A DNA stretch of 64,000 nucleotides from Pseudanabaena sp. Salubria-1 (GCA_023336205.1 JALQCR010000015.1:62001-126000), one strand, 5' to 3'; shown: positions 9,361 to 17,561, numbered from the stretch's first letter. Numbers and translations: made by a program. The notes: generated from the sequence alone by a model not told the origin.

Positions 9361-9819
9361 ATGACAGAGTTACTTACACCTCAATCTCTTTATGACCAAG
9401 ATATTTTGCTTTGGGTCGAAGATACGGTCGCTAAGCTGAAAGCGCATGACTTTACAAATTTAGATCTAGAAAATTTAATTGAAGAGGTCGAATCTTTGGG
9501 AGTTTCGCAAAAAAAAGAGTTGCTGAATCGCTTAATCACTTTGTTGGAGCATTTACTGAAGCGGATTTATGTACCTTTACCCAATGATTACAACGGATGG
9601 GAAAGAACAATTCGGAACCAACGCAAAAAGTTAGAGGCGTTATTAGTTGAAGTACCGAGTTTAAAGACAAGATGGAACATCAGTTTTAGTTCTGCTTGGA
9701 ATATTGCGCTTAAAACTGTCAGGGCTGAATATTCAAAAGTAGAATTCCCTGATTCGTGGCAATTTTCATCAGATCTAGAACCAATGTTGGGCGATCGCTT
9801 TTGGCAAGAAGCCGAGTAG
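9361..9819 (+). CDS. DUF29 family protein, copy 2
   Basis: This is a 152-residue paralog of the gene at 7077. The first about 45 residues match almost exactly (MTELLTPQSLYDQDILLWVE and the following LENLIEE). The centre keeps the family pattern LLEHLLKRIYVPLP, and the tail ends GDRFWQEAE. The start ATG 9361 is preceded by GAGG. The strong N-terminal and leader identity with a diverged C-terminal half suggests duplication followed by divergence or gene conversion. The function of DUF29 is unknown. Confidence 0.85.
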   Translation: MTELLTPQSLYDQDILLWVEDTVAKLKAHDFTNLDLENLIEEVESLGVSQKKELLNRLITLLEHLLKRIYVPLPNDYNGWERTIRNQRKKLEALLVEVPSLKTRWNISFSSAWNIALKTVRAEYSKVEFPDSWQFSSDLEPMLGDRFWQEAE

Positions 9820-9820
9820 T

Positions 9821-9931
9821 AAGGTGTATGGAGTTGATGCGATTCGGGAGAAGTTGGCAAATTTTGAGACGATGACTTGGAGGGAGATATTGCTGGATGC
9901 GAAGAAACAAAATCACAATATTTCGGTGTAG
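9821..9931 (+). pseudogene. Short remnant of a hypothetical protein downstream of DUF29
   Basis: A 36-codon frame with no start codon reads KVYGVDAIREKLANFETMTW and ends in TAG at 9929-9931. I recall similar sentences in small bacterial hypothetical proteins often found near toxin-like genes, but cannot name the family with certainty. It lies directly after the DUF29 stop in another frame and has no N-terminal part. Confidence 0.4.
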
Positions 9932-9977
9932 TTGATATTAAAGATGAAGTTTAGAGTGAATAGTATATTTTGTCTGT

Positions 9978-10806
9978 TTATGGAGCTGTTCTAATAAGTT
10001 TTACAGGCTGACCATCAGCTTGCAACTCTTTCCCATCGGATGACAATGTGTAGGGCTGCTTCGGAGGAGATTGAGGCGGTACTTCTCCATTTACGGTTTC
10101 TACTTGAGAAACAACTTTGCCGTCTTCAATGGTGATCTTGCCAGCAGTCTCAATTTCTTGCTCTTCTCCCTTAACTGACACCGCTTTGAGGGTTGCTTTA
10201 AAAGTACCTTCTGGCTTGATTGTCCATTTACCTGTTACCGACTTTACACCTTCTTTTTCAGCATCAGCTAAAACTTTGGGATCTAAAACAACTCTATATT
10301 CACCTGAAATTGTATAAGGACTGGTAACTTCAGACGTAAGTGGATTTTTTTCTGTTGGAGAGGGAGAAGGATATTTTTCGCTAAGACTGGTTGTTTTTGG
10401 AGAGGGAGAGGGAGACATAGACAGCATAGGAGGATCGTTAGTAGCACCTTGTGTCTTTTGAGGTGTAGGTAAATCGTTAGTAGATTTTGCTTTTGTGATG
10501 GAAGATGTTGTATTGCGAGAAGTATTTTGATTAGATGTCATATAGATAGAAACTAAAACAGGTAAAAATATTGGAGATATAACAATAACTAAAATGAGGT
10601 AAACCATATTCTTGACTACACTACCTAGAATATTTTTCATTGTTGGGATAGGTTGTGTTTGGTTAGTATGAGAAGGTTGGATTGATTTGACAGAAGGTGT
10701 AGTCACAGGAAGAATAGAATTTGATGATGCAGTAGCAGGAAGAGACATTAGATTTCGCGAGAAAAGAAGTGTTTTTTGGAGATTAGTCTTGGGTGTATAT
10801 GTAGAA
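9978..10806 (-). pseudogene. Ser/Thr kinase gene, C-terminal piece (membrane and periplasmic part)
   Basis: This is the third and last piece of the kinase gene whose first piece is at 13630-14343. It is separated from the middle piece by the IS30 element. In the restored protein it covers residues 379-654: a Ser/Thr/Pro-rich linker, one membrane segment (MVYLILVIVISPIFLPVLV, about 446-468), a second Pro/Ser-rich linker, and a C-terminal domain of about 105 residues (YRVVLDPKVLADAEKEGVKS, GKWTIKPEGTFKATL) that resembles no family I can name. Reading could restart at TTG 10820 inside the IS end, which would give a 280-residue membrane protein without a kinase domain. Whether that product is made is unknown. 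Confidence 0.8.
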
Positions 10807-10809
10807 GTT

Positions 10810-11896
10810 CGCCAATTCAAGGATGAAATGCAACACCTAGAGATCTTTGCGTAAAGGGACTCATAAGGATATTCTGATATTAATCACAATAATTAGGATA
10901 CCCTCATGAGCTTTGTCCATCTTACCACCACAGAAAGAAGTGAACTGTATAAACTAAGAGTAATTGAGCAATTATCTGTATCAGAGATAGGTCGTCGCTT
11001 GAAGCGAAACAAAAGTACGATTTCAAGAGAGTTATCGCGCAATACAGACGAGCGACAGATTGGCTATTTGCCAGATACTGCGGTTGCCCTGATGAAAGCA
11101 AGACGGAAACAAGCAAAGGTAAGATTTCAGAGCATCAGTGCTGAGACGATCGCCGAAGTCAAACAACGGTTAGAGCAACACCACAGCCCAGAGCAACTAG
11201 CAGGGAGAATGGAAAGGGAGGGGCTAGGTAAAATCAGCTATGAGACGATTTATCTGATGATCTATGCAAACCATCAAGAGATGGGAATATATCAACAATA
11301 TCTGAGGCAGAAGCAAAAGCAACGAAGGCGCAAAGGTCGCCATCAGAAGCGAGGTGGCATTCCCAATAGGGTAGGGATAGAGAATCGACCGAAGATTGCA
11401 GATTTAAAAACAGAGATTGGACATTGGGAAAGTGATACGGTAATCGGGTGCAACCACACAGGTATCGTAGTTACGCATGTTGATAAAGCATCGAAGTATT
11501 TACTTGCTGGACTAGCTAAGAACAAGACGATGGATGAGATCAACAGAGTGACATTCAATCTATTTGAGCCTATAGAATCAACATCTCGAAAGACAATGAC
11601 CTTTGATAATGGAAGAGAATTCTGTGGGCATGAGAAGCTATCTGAAAGATTGAAACTAGAGACCTTCTTTGCGAATCCATATCATTCATGGGAACGTGGA
11701 TTGAATGAACACACCAATGGATTAATTAGAGAGTTCTATCCCAAAAGTACAAACTTTAAAATCGTGAAAGAAGAGGACTTTCAGAAGGCAGTGAATTTGA
11801 TCAATCACAGACCCAGAAAATCACTTGACTATCGTACTCCTTACGAAGTATTCTTTGCTTCATCAGAACCCGTTGCATTTCATCCTTGAATTGGCG
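10810..11896 (+). mobile_element. Complete IS30-family element (1087 bp)
   Basis: It is bounded by a perfect 25-bp terminal inverted repeat (10810-10834 and 11872-11896, beginning CGCCAATTCAAGGATG). The 3-bp target duplication GTT lies at 10807-10809 and 11897-11899. Terminal repeat, short duplication and transposase all fit IS30. It sits in the kinase gene; removing it with one GTT restores the reading frame. Confidence 0.95.
10906..11889 (+). CDS. IS30 family transposase
   Basis: The protein has 327 residues. An N-terminal helix-turn-helix is visible (LTTTERSELYKLR, VSEIGRRLKRNKSTISREL, residues about 6-45), as in all IS30 enzymes. The DDE catalytic core follows: WESDTVIG (first Asp), TFDNGREFCGHEKL (second Asp) and the ERGLNEHTNGLIREFYPKST block that holds the catalytic Glu. 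The last residues overlap the right terminal repeat. The frame is intact and the element may be active. It is transcribed opposite to the gene it interrupts. Confidence 0.95.
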   Translation: MSFVHLTTTERSELYKLRVIEQLSVSEIGRRLKRNKSTISRELSRNTDERQIGYLPDTAVALMKARRKQAKVRFQSISAETIAEVKQRLEQHHSPEQLAGRMEREGLGKISYETIYLMIYANHQEMGIYQQYLRQKQKQRRRKGRHQKRGGIPNRVGIENRPKIADLKTEIGHWESDTVIGCNHTGIVVTHVDKASKYLLAGLAKNKTMDEINRVTFNLFEPIESTSRKTMTFDNGREFCGHEKLSERLKLETFFANPYHSWERGLNEHTNGLIREFYPKSTNFKIVKEEDFQKAVNLINHRPRKSLDYRTPYEVFFASSEPVAFHP

Positions 11897-12318
11897 GTTG
11901 ATTTGGTGCTTTTTGTAGGTGTAGTTTTAGGCTTAAGTTTAGGAGTAGTAATTTTAATAGGTGACTTTTTAGAAGTAGATTTACCGATCGCCGCAGGTTT
12001 CAGATGTTGCCCCGAACTAATCCCACCCAACGCAGGAAACGGATCGCGTCCCCCTAACTTCGCAGCCCTCTCACACCAAGGACAAACACCCAAATGTCCA
12101 CTGTAATAATGCTGACCATTTACCCCACACCTCACCAAACCATCCTCAGCCACACCCAACGCCTTACTCCAAACATCCGCCGTAGGACGAGCCGCAGGAT
12201 TGCCATGTCCCACCTCAAAACAAAGCAGAAAAAGCTCCTGCAAAGCCACAGGTAACATCTGAAAAGAAGGAGCCAAAGGCATCGGATTATAAGGAACCCC
12301 GCGCCGACCATGAGGGAA
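11897..12318 (-). pseudogene. Ser/Thr kinase gene, middle piece with zinc-ribbon motif
   Basis: This is the middle piece of the interrupted kinase, between IS30 and the first IS4 copy. In the restored protein it covers residues 239-378. It begins FPHGRRGVPYNPMPLAPSFQ, directly continuing the kinase C-lobe, with ARPTADVWSKAL (281-292) as the last kinase helix. Next comes a zinc-ribbon-like pattern with Cys302, His308, Cys317 and Cys320 in RCGVNGQHYY and VCPWCERA. A Lys/Thr/Pro-rich linker leads to the IS30 junction. This zinc-ribbon tail is typical of kinases that occur with VWA and PP2C genes in bacteria. Confidence 0.85.
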
Positions 12319-12328
12319 ATGTCCCGCC

Positions 12329-13629
12329 CTTAGTGGTGCAGAAAACTTAGGCGAGTCTCATCCTGAGACAGTGGTAACACGAGAAAATTCAATACGAAAA
12401 TCTAACATTTCTCGTTTGGCAATAGAAGCACAGGCAGGAGGAGGGTTACTTTTAGGAAAAGCCTCTAATTGAGGAAGTGGTTTCTGTTGGTAAAGAAGAC
12501 TGTGAAGATGACGGAGACCGAGTTGCAGAAAACTCAAGCCTCTGTGGTCATGCCAATCAATCCAAGCCCTTTGCCCCAAACGCACCAACATGATACCGAG
12601 AATCAAAGCAATCAAGGAAGCTGTGGCAAGAAGCATAAATAAACAAGTGAGAGCCTGAGCATCGCGGAGATGAGAGCTAACAATATCAAAAGCCGCAGAC
12701 TTGTAATCCTTAAAATGAGGTTCAATCCCACCGAAACGTCTGCCATAAAGAGCAAAGGTCTGTAATGATGGGGAAATAGCAGTAAGGACAGCCCATGAAC
12801 CGTTAGCCATTGCTAGATTTGCCGTAGCTAAGTGACAATTAATATCACCCAGCACCGTAACATTAGGGAATAGATAAGCTTGCTCTGAGGGTGGTATCAG
12901 TTGTTCCACACTCTTGGTTGAACCTTTGGCTAGAGTCACTTGCAGATCGGTCTTTGCTCGAATTGCCCAAGACCATTGATTTCGGTTTAACCAACGGATT
13001 AATTCCCCATGTTCAAAACCTCGGTCGGCAAGTAAGGTCACCGTGCTTTGCGGTGGCAATAGGGTGAGTACTTGTTCTAATACTGGACGATAATCCTCAA
13101 AGCCAACTGTGGCACTGCGATGTTCCAGCACTACTTGCGCCAAGCCAATCGACCGTCCTCCCCAAATCAAGCATACTTCTATTAAACAAAATTTATCCCA
13201 CAGCATACTCGTATCTAGAACCAGTTCTAACGATGCTCCTGCAAATGCTTGCAGAAAGTGCTTCAGCAATGGGTTATAGAATGTTTCAGCGCTGATGTGC
13301 GGATTATGCACAAAGTAGTTTAGTCTTTCCATTTGGCTCCTTGCTTTGCAGTCCCGATGGCTCAAATAGGGCAACCAATGACTCAGACTTGCACTTCCTG
13401 ATTGTAATATTGCGGCTACTGCCTCAGCAAATCCTTGCAGATGTCGTTTGTCTTTTGGCTTAATCCATTGACGCATTTGTTGTTGTAGTTGAAGATAGAG
13501 GTGGGGTATTTGCATGAGAACTTTTGTTGAGGAACTTGAGTATCTCATGTTTTGCCCCTTCCCTATCTCCTGTCTCATTATGAGATTCTATGTGCGTCAA
13601 CGCTTTTAAGGCTTTTCTGCACCACTAAG
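12329..13629 (-). mobile_element. IS4-family element, copy 1 (1301 bp)
   Basis: Perfect 17-bp terminal inverted repeats (CTTAGTGGTGCAGAAAA at 12329-12345 and its complement at 13613-13629) are flanked by a 10-bp direct target duplication ATGTCCCGCC at 12319-12328 and 13630-13639. It is inserted in the kinase gene. A related copy is at 57246-58543. Confidence 0.95.
12358..13578 (-). CDS. IS4 family transposase, copy 1
   Basis: This 406-residue DDE transposase has the IS4 signatures: DTSMLWDKFCLIE (first Asp), LLADRGFEHGELIRWL (second Asp) and the Y-x2-R-x4-E-x6-K block in YGRRFGGIEPHFKDYK with the catalytic Glu. The start at 13578 follows the right-end repeat; internal Met codons such as that of MRYSSSSTK are alternatives. 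The frame is intact. Its N-terminus is about 20 residues longer than that of the second copy, which has a 2-base deletion in this region. Confidence 0.93.
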   Translation of the reverse strand: MRQEIGKGQNMRYSSSSTKVLMQIPHLYLQLQQQMRQWIKPKDKRHLQGFAEAVAAILQSGSASLSHWLPYLSHRDCKARSQMERLNYFVHNPHISAETFYNPLLKHFLQAFAGASLELVLDTSMLWDKFCLIEVCLIWGGRSIGLAQVVLEHRSATVGFEDYRPVLEQVLTLLPPQSTVTLLADRGFEHGELIRWLNRNQWSWAIRAKTDLQVTLAKGSTKSVEQLIPPSEQAYLFPNVTVLGDINCHLATANLAMANGSWAVLTAISPSLQTFALYGRRFGGIEPHFKDYKSAAFDIVSSHLRDAQALTCLFMLLATASLIALILGIMLVRLGQRAWIDWHDHRGLSFLQLGLRHLHSLLYQQKPLPQLEAFPKSNPPPACASIAKREMLDFRIEFSRVTTVSG

Positions 13630-14343
13630 ATGTCCCGCCTTAATCCGATCCTTTAACTCTGGCGCTTCACCCTGCCCCCTAAACACCCCACCAAAAGGAT
13701 GCGTCCCCTCCATCAACAACTGATAAATCAACACCCCCAACCCAAACAGATCATGCTCCACCGAGCGATCAACATCCCGAAAACTCACACCCTGTAACTC
13801 AGGCGGAGTATACTCAGGCTTACCCACCGTACAGCGATAAACTGTAGTTCCATCATTCACCTGAAACGAATCCGTATCCACCAAAGTCACGATCGCATCA
13901 TCGGCAACCAACACATTCGACTCATTCACATCCCCAATCACATATCCCCGCGAATGCACCGATCGCACCGCCCGCGCCAAATTTCTCGCAGTCCACAACA
14001 ATGAGACATAGCTAAATGTAGGACTTTCTTTACGGCGCTCAGAAGGATTGTAATATTGAAAAATTGGCTTTGCCTTGCTCGTATCCAGCTTAGGCATCAA
14101 AAAGCCCACCACCAGACCCAAATCCGTCACCAACTCAGTCGCCCAAGCGATCGAAACCCGACCCGAACTTGCTAGAGGATCGACAGGGGGATTAGCAATC
14201 ATAAACGCTAACTTTCGCGCATAGTCCCCATGCGGCTGATGATAAACCTTGGCTACCAGTTCAGGTCTAATCCGCACCGTATAGATATTTGCCTCACCAC
14301 CCGATCCAATCGGTGACTTTAAGAAAATGTAACTTTTATCCAT
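13630..14343 (-). pseudogene. Ser/Thr protein kinase of a TerY-P-type triad, N-terminal piece (IS-disrupted)
   Basis: This 238-codon piece holds most of the kinase domain. The nucleotide loop is GSGGEANIYTV (residues 13-23), the ATP-binding Lys is Lys32 in VAKVYH, the catalytic Asp138 and Asn143 lie in IGDVNESNVLV, the metal Asp156 is in VDTDSF, and the PPE helix is in YTPPELQG (178-185). The piece ends at the IS4 target duplication, after which seven IS codons run to a stop at 13606. Joining 14343-13630, 12318-11897 and 10806-9978 gives 1965 bases, exactly 655 codons with the terminal TAA. The intact protein was thus a 654-residue membrane kinase. It belongs to the same strand and cluster as the VWA (16302) and PP2C (15499) genes. 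As it stands, the protein lacks the end of the C-lobe and is probably inactive. Confidence 0.93.
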
Positions 14344-14402
14344 GTTGTTTTTACCAAATACTCTCAGGTAATTAGGTCAGCAAAAGAAACCTGTAAATGC
14401 CC

Positions 14403-14467
14403 AGATCCCCGACTTTTTCTAGGCAAGCAAAGACAATTTGCAAATTCACAAAAAAAGTCGGGGATCT
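14403..14467. repeat. 16-bp inverted repeat, AGATCCCCGACTTTTT type
   Basis: Arms 14403-14418 and 14452-14467 are perfect reverse complements separated by 33 bases. The sequence resembles a palindrome scattered through many cyanobacterial genomes. It lies between the antitoxin-like gene and the kinase gene and could also shape transcript ends there. Confidence 0.7.
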
Positions 14468-14496
14468 TAATCTTTGCTTTTTAAGTTTTCTTATGC

Positions 14497-14808
14497 CTAG
14501 CTACTTAACGCTGACGCAACTATATCTCCCAGAATTTCGCCACTTCCTTTCATGACTCCAAAAGCAGGACGTTGATTTTGAATTGGCTCAACCTCGTCAA
14601 CATTAGGAAAATCTTCATCAATATCTTCCAGAGTTGCTAATAATTGCAGTAAAGCCCCTTTCTTAAATGGCTCAATAATTAGCCGATCGCCATCTTTGCG
14701 AATTACCACATCATTACTAGGCATTTCAAAAGCATGAGGGATATTCAGAGTTTGATTGCGACCATTATGAAACAGCCGAACTTGATATTGCGTAACCATA
14801 ATTTTCAT
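14497..14808 (-). CDS. AbrB/VapB-type antitoxin-like protein, no adjacent toxin
   Basis: The protein has 103 residues. The N-terminal half has the swapped-hairpin AbrB pattern (QTLNIPHAFEMPSNDVVIRK, then DRLIIEP), which in VapB antitoxins binds operator DNA. The C-terminal stretch AFGVMKGSGEILGDIV resembles toxin-binding tails of VapB and Phd antitoxins. A PIN or other toxin gene would be expected directly downstream, but the next gene is the kinase after 153 bases, with only a hairpin between. The start may be ATG 14808 or the Met three codons further. It may be an orphan antitoxin or a regulator of the surrounding cluster. Confidence 0.78.
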   Translation of the reverse strand: MKIMVTQYQVRLFHNGRNQTLNIPHAFEMPSNDVVIRKDGDRLIIEPFKKGALLQLLATLEDIDEDFPNVDEVEPIQNQRPAFGVMKGSGEILGDIVASALSS

Positions 14809-14874
14809 CTCATCTATTTACAGCAAAAGCTCGTTTTTAAGTATAGCTCTATTAACTTGGTAATGCAGTCAGCA

Positions 14875-15450
14875 TCAAATATTAAAAATTTGTGTTGGCG
14901 TTAACTTCAATTCAGGAAACAGAAAGGACTTAATCACCTCATCGCCTCGATAAACTATTTCTTCATATAGCCCATCTACGAGCAGTAAAACCGTTACTTT
15001 GCGATCGCTAAAATCAATAATCCAATATTCAGGAATCTCAATCGCATTGTATTCTGCTCGCTTCTTACGATAGTCAATATTGCGCGTACTATCACTGACG
15101 ATCTCCACAACTAATAAAGGAACAGAATCCGTTAATACCGCTTCCCGAAATCGCATATCCTGCCATTGCTCCGATGTAATCACCACCACATCAGGAACTC
15201 GACAAGTGATTTTGCCACGAACTAGCCCCGTTTGTACTGCAATCAAATCCTGCTTAGAAATCAATGGCAACTGCAAACGCTGAATCTCGAAACGGAAAGA
15301 ATCATTGACAAATTCACTCATGCCGCCATGAAGTCCCGTAGGTTGTGCCATCGCCACTAACTCTCCATTAACTAACTCATAGCGCGTATCGGTTCCATCA
15401 TCGTAAGCAAGATATTCCGCAAGTGACAGCAAAGGACTGGCAACAATCAT
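14875..15450 (-). CDS. Uma2 family (DUF820) putative PD-(D/E)XK protein
   Basis: The 191-residue protein matches the Uma2 family, greatly expanded in cyanobacteria and predicted to have a restriction-endonuclease fold. Visible landmarks are RYELVNGELVAM (23-34), the motif RVPDVVVI with the metal Asp, LLVVEIVSDSTR with the E-x-x pattern, and YRKKRAEYNAIEIPEYWIID. No activity is established for most members. It lies 48 bases after the PP2C gene on the same strand and may be part of the operon. It splits the kinase from its PP2C and VWA partners. Confidence 0.9.
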   Translation of the reverse strand: MIVASPLLSLAEYLAYDDGTDTRYELVNGELVAMAQPTGLHGGMSEFVNDSFRFEIQRLQLPLISKQDLIAVQTGLVRGKITCRVPDVVVITSEQWQDMRFREAVLTDSVPLLVVEIVSDSTRNIDYRKKRAEYNAIEIPEYWIIDFSDRKVTVLLLVDGLYEEIVYRGDEVIKSFLFPELKLTPTQIFNI

Positions 15451-15498
15451 GACTGAATCCTCCTAAATCGATAAGTTAGCAGCGCATATTCACTCATT

Positions 15499-16302
15499 TT
15501 ATAACACCCCGCTTGGTAATGCAGCCAGCAGCAAAGTTAAATCGTCATCAGTGCGATCGCAAACTCTCGGTGATCGCAAAAATCCTGTTAACTCCTGATT
15601 CGCCACATCTAAATCCTTCGCCTCAGCAATGAACTTAAATAGCGGTGCAAAAAATGGCGCGTGAGCCACACCTTGAGGCATTTGCAGCGCCAACATTTGC
15701 AACCCATCGGAAAACATCGCTAACTGAGCAGGTTTCCCTTCCCATAGACAAATCTGAGCAGAATCAATGCCATTCGGTGAAGTCAAAAACGTAGCTAAAT
15801 CTAGGGATTCCTCAATGGGAGGAGCAGTTAAAGCGATCGCCGTTCCCTTCTGATTAGCAACCACAATCGCCCCATCTCCCACCTGAATCGCCGCCACAAT
15901 CTCAGGAGTTGCTACTACGATTAACAAAGTCGTTGATAGCTCACGCACATTTACCTGACGCGATTCTGCTTCAGTTTGAATGGCAGCTAAAGCATCTTCT
16001 AAACCACTGTTAAGCAGCAGTTTCCATCCTTCATCATTATCAGGAATTGATGACTCCGCTATTTTAGAAGCAATTCCCTTCACCGCCGTTTGCACCGCCA
16101 GCAAAGATCCCACCTCCGAGAGCGAGACAGATCCCGCCCCATCCGCAACACCCGCCACTAAAATGCGATCGCCTACCACTTGCCAAAAATGAGCATCCTG
16201 ACAGGGCAAATCGCGCTTTTGATGACTAGTTCCTTCAAGAGAAACCGCTACCACTGACCATTGATCAGGATTTTCTGAATTACAGGAATTATCAAGATTC
16301 AT
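15499..16302 (-). CDS. PP2C-type protein phosphatase of the TerY-P-type triad
   Basis: The protein has 267 residues. Metal-binding motifs of PP2C phosphatases are seen: PCQDAHFW near the N-terminus, VAGVADGAGSVSLSEVGS (first motif), AIQVGDGAIVV and the late DDDLTLLLA. It should remove phosphate from Ser/Thr targets, most simply the partner kinase or VWA protein. The start is ATG 16302, whose A is the last base of the VWA TGA stop (TGATG), so the two are translationally coupled. A TTG at 16317 is an alternative with five extra residues. The frame is intact, although the partner kinase is broken. Confidence 0.92.
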   Translation of the reverse strand: MNLDNSCNSENPDQWSVVAVSLEGTSHQKRDLPCQDAHFWQVVGDRILVAGVADGAGSVSLSEVGSLLAVQTAVKGIASKIAESSIPDNDEGWKLLLNSGLEDALAAIQTEAESRQVNVRELSTTLLIVVATPEIVAAIQVGDGAIVVANQKGTAIALTAPPIEESLDLATFLTSPNGIDSAQICLWEGKPAQLAMFSDGLQMLALQMPQGVAHAPFFAPLFKFIAEAKDLDVANQELTGFLRSPRVCDRTDDDLTLLLAALPSGVL

Positions 16303-16964
16303 CAAACTGACATCCAATCTGTAGGAGGTGCTAAAGGAACTTGCTCATCGGGCTTAGAATGAGAAACGCGCTGCATACTTGCCGATAGCCACACAAACAT
16401 CTCGCGGAAACTTAATCCCTTGAGCTTAATCGGCGATCGCACAGACATCGTTTGCAACTGATTCATATCCGCACCTTCCACACCCACCGCAAAAAAGGCA
16501 ACCCGTTTATTTGTTTCCTCTTCCTTCACCCGTTGCGCCGCCTGAGTCAAAAGATAGGCATCCTCGCCATAGGGCGCACCATCAGTAATCAAAAACACCC
16601 AAGGGCGATAGTAAGTAATGCCATTATCCTTATACTCGCGCTTACGCGCTTGCAACAAATCAAGGGCTTTGTTAATACCCGCAGCCGTATAGGTGAAACC
16701 CTGCGCTGTCAAAGTTGGAGCTTGAAAATGCTCAGCCGTAGCAAACTCATGCTCCACGCGCACCGTCGAATCAAAAGCAACGATCGCCACTTCCACCCGT
16801 TTACTCGCCAAATTGTCCTGCAACAGATCATCCCGAAAAGTTTGCAACCCTGCATTCAAAGCTGCAATTTTTTCCCCACCCATCGATCCAGAAGTGTCTA
16901 AAAGCAACACACAAGGGCAACGTGGCTCTGGATTTTCCGCAAATTCGATTGCATCAAGAGTCAT
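16302..16964 (-). CDS. TerY-like von Willebrand factor A domain protein
   Basis: The 220-residue protein is nearly all one VWA domain. The metal-site motif DTSGSMGG is at residues 23-30, a Thr of the site lies in GFTYTAAG, and the third motif is LITDGAPYGED. This layout is that of TerY-like proteins, which in known TerY-P triads occur beside a PP2C phosphatase and a Ser/Thr kinase. No signal peptide is seen, so it is cytoplasmic. It overlaps the PP2C gene by one base and follows the HTH-like gene after 45 bases. The likely role is a scaffold or phosphorylation-controlled switch; this is inferred from comparative genomics. Confidence 0.92.
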   Translation of the reverse strand: MTLDAIEFAENPEPRCPCVLLLDTSGSMGGEKIAALNAGLQTFRDDLLQDNLASKRVEVAIVAFDSTVRVEHEFATAEHFQAPTLTAQGFTYTAAGINKALDLLQARKREYKDNGITYYRPWVFLITDGAPYGEDAYLLTQAAQRVKEEETNKRVAFFAVGVEGADMNQLQTMSVRSPIKLKGLSFREMFVWLSASMQRVSHSKPDEQVPLAPPTDWMSV

Positions 16965-17009
16965 AGCACCGAAATAAAGCTAAAGTATTTATAATTAAAC
17001 CATAATGAT

Positions 17010-17411
17010 TCACGACTGGGGATTACGCAAAGACGAGATCGCCTGATTGAGCGATCGCATCTCTTGCAAAATTTCTCGTAATAGTCGATTAGTCTCGTTT
17101 TGGGCTGGCTCCTGCACCTGAATAGTCACCTGTTTCATTTTTAAAACATCCCTTGCAAATCTTGACACCTCAGTAGGATGAAATAATAAAGGTTCGCGAT
17201 CGCTTTGGCGTAGCTCAGGATTTAACCGCGTTGGATCGTAAGGTAAGTTTAGTAAACCTTGCAATGGATCGGTATTAGCATAGCGATATACCGAAGCACG
17301 CGATCGTCCTAAAGCCTTTTGGATAGCTTCTACATCCATTAACTCGTAAGTATAATCAGATTTAAGTTCAGAGTGAGAAAACGAAGGACTCAAGTCATCG
17401 TTTGTATTCAT
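17010..17411 (-). CDS. Putative HTH (MerR/resolvase-like) protein heading the triad cluster
   Basis: The protein has 133 residues from ATG 17411; a longer frame to 17480 exists, but its extra part looks non-coding. The pattern MDVEAIQKALGRSRASVYRY (about 25-44) looks like a DNA-binding helix-turn-helix. It is followed by NLPYDPTRLNPELR, LLFHPTEVSRFARDVL, and a C-terminal coiled-coil-like helix (ETNRLLREILQEMRSLNQAI). I recall similar unnamed proteins in cyanobacteria. It is first in the minus-strand cluster with VWA and PP2C, so it could be a regulator of that set; this is inference. Confidence 0.7.
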   Translation of the reverse strand: MNTNDDLSPSFSHSELKSDYTYELMDVEAIQKALGRSRASVYRYANTDPLQGLLNLPYDPTRLNPELRQSDREPLLFHPTEVSRFARDVLKMKQVTIQVQEPAQNETNRLLREILQEMRSLNQAISSLRNPQS

Positions 17412-17510
17412 AGTGTATTTAACGTGAGTTCGGGATAATTTCAAATTGGCTCTAGTAGAGCGGAAAGGCAAATTTCTCAAGCTTACAGCGCTTTGCGCTT
17501 AAACGAACCA

Positions 17511-17561
17511 CAAGAAATTTTTTGAAAGTGTTGCTTTGCAACACTTTCAAAAAATTTCTTG
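17511..17561. repeat. Perfect 24-bp hairpin
   Basis: Arms 17511-17534 and 17538-17561 are perfect complements around a TTT loop. It lies between two divergent genes (HTH-like gene and M16 peptidase), so it is not a terminator for either. It belongs with the many long hairpins of this genome. Confidence 0.85.

Noticed and set aside
14497..15450. Antitoxin-like gene and Uma2 gene as a toxin-antitoxin pair
   Set aside because: Uma2 is upstream, not downstream, of the antitoxin-like gene, is not a known toxin partner, and a 66-base gap separates them. The idea is possible but not supported.
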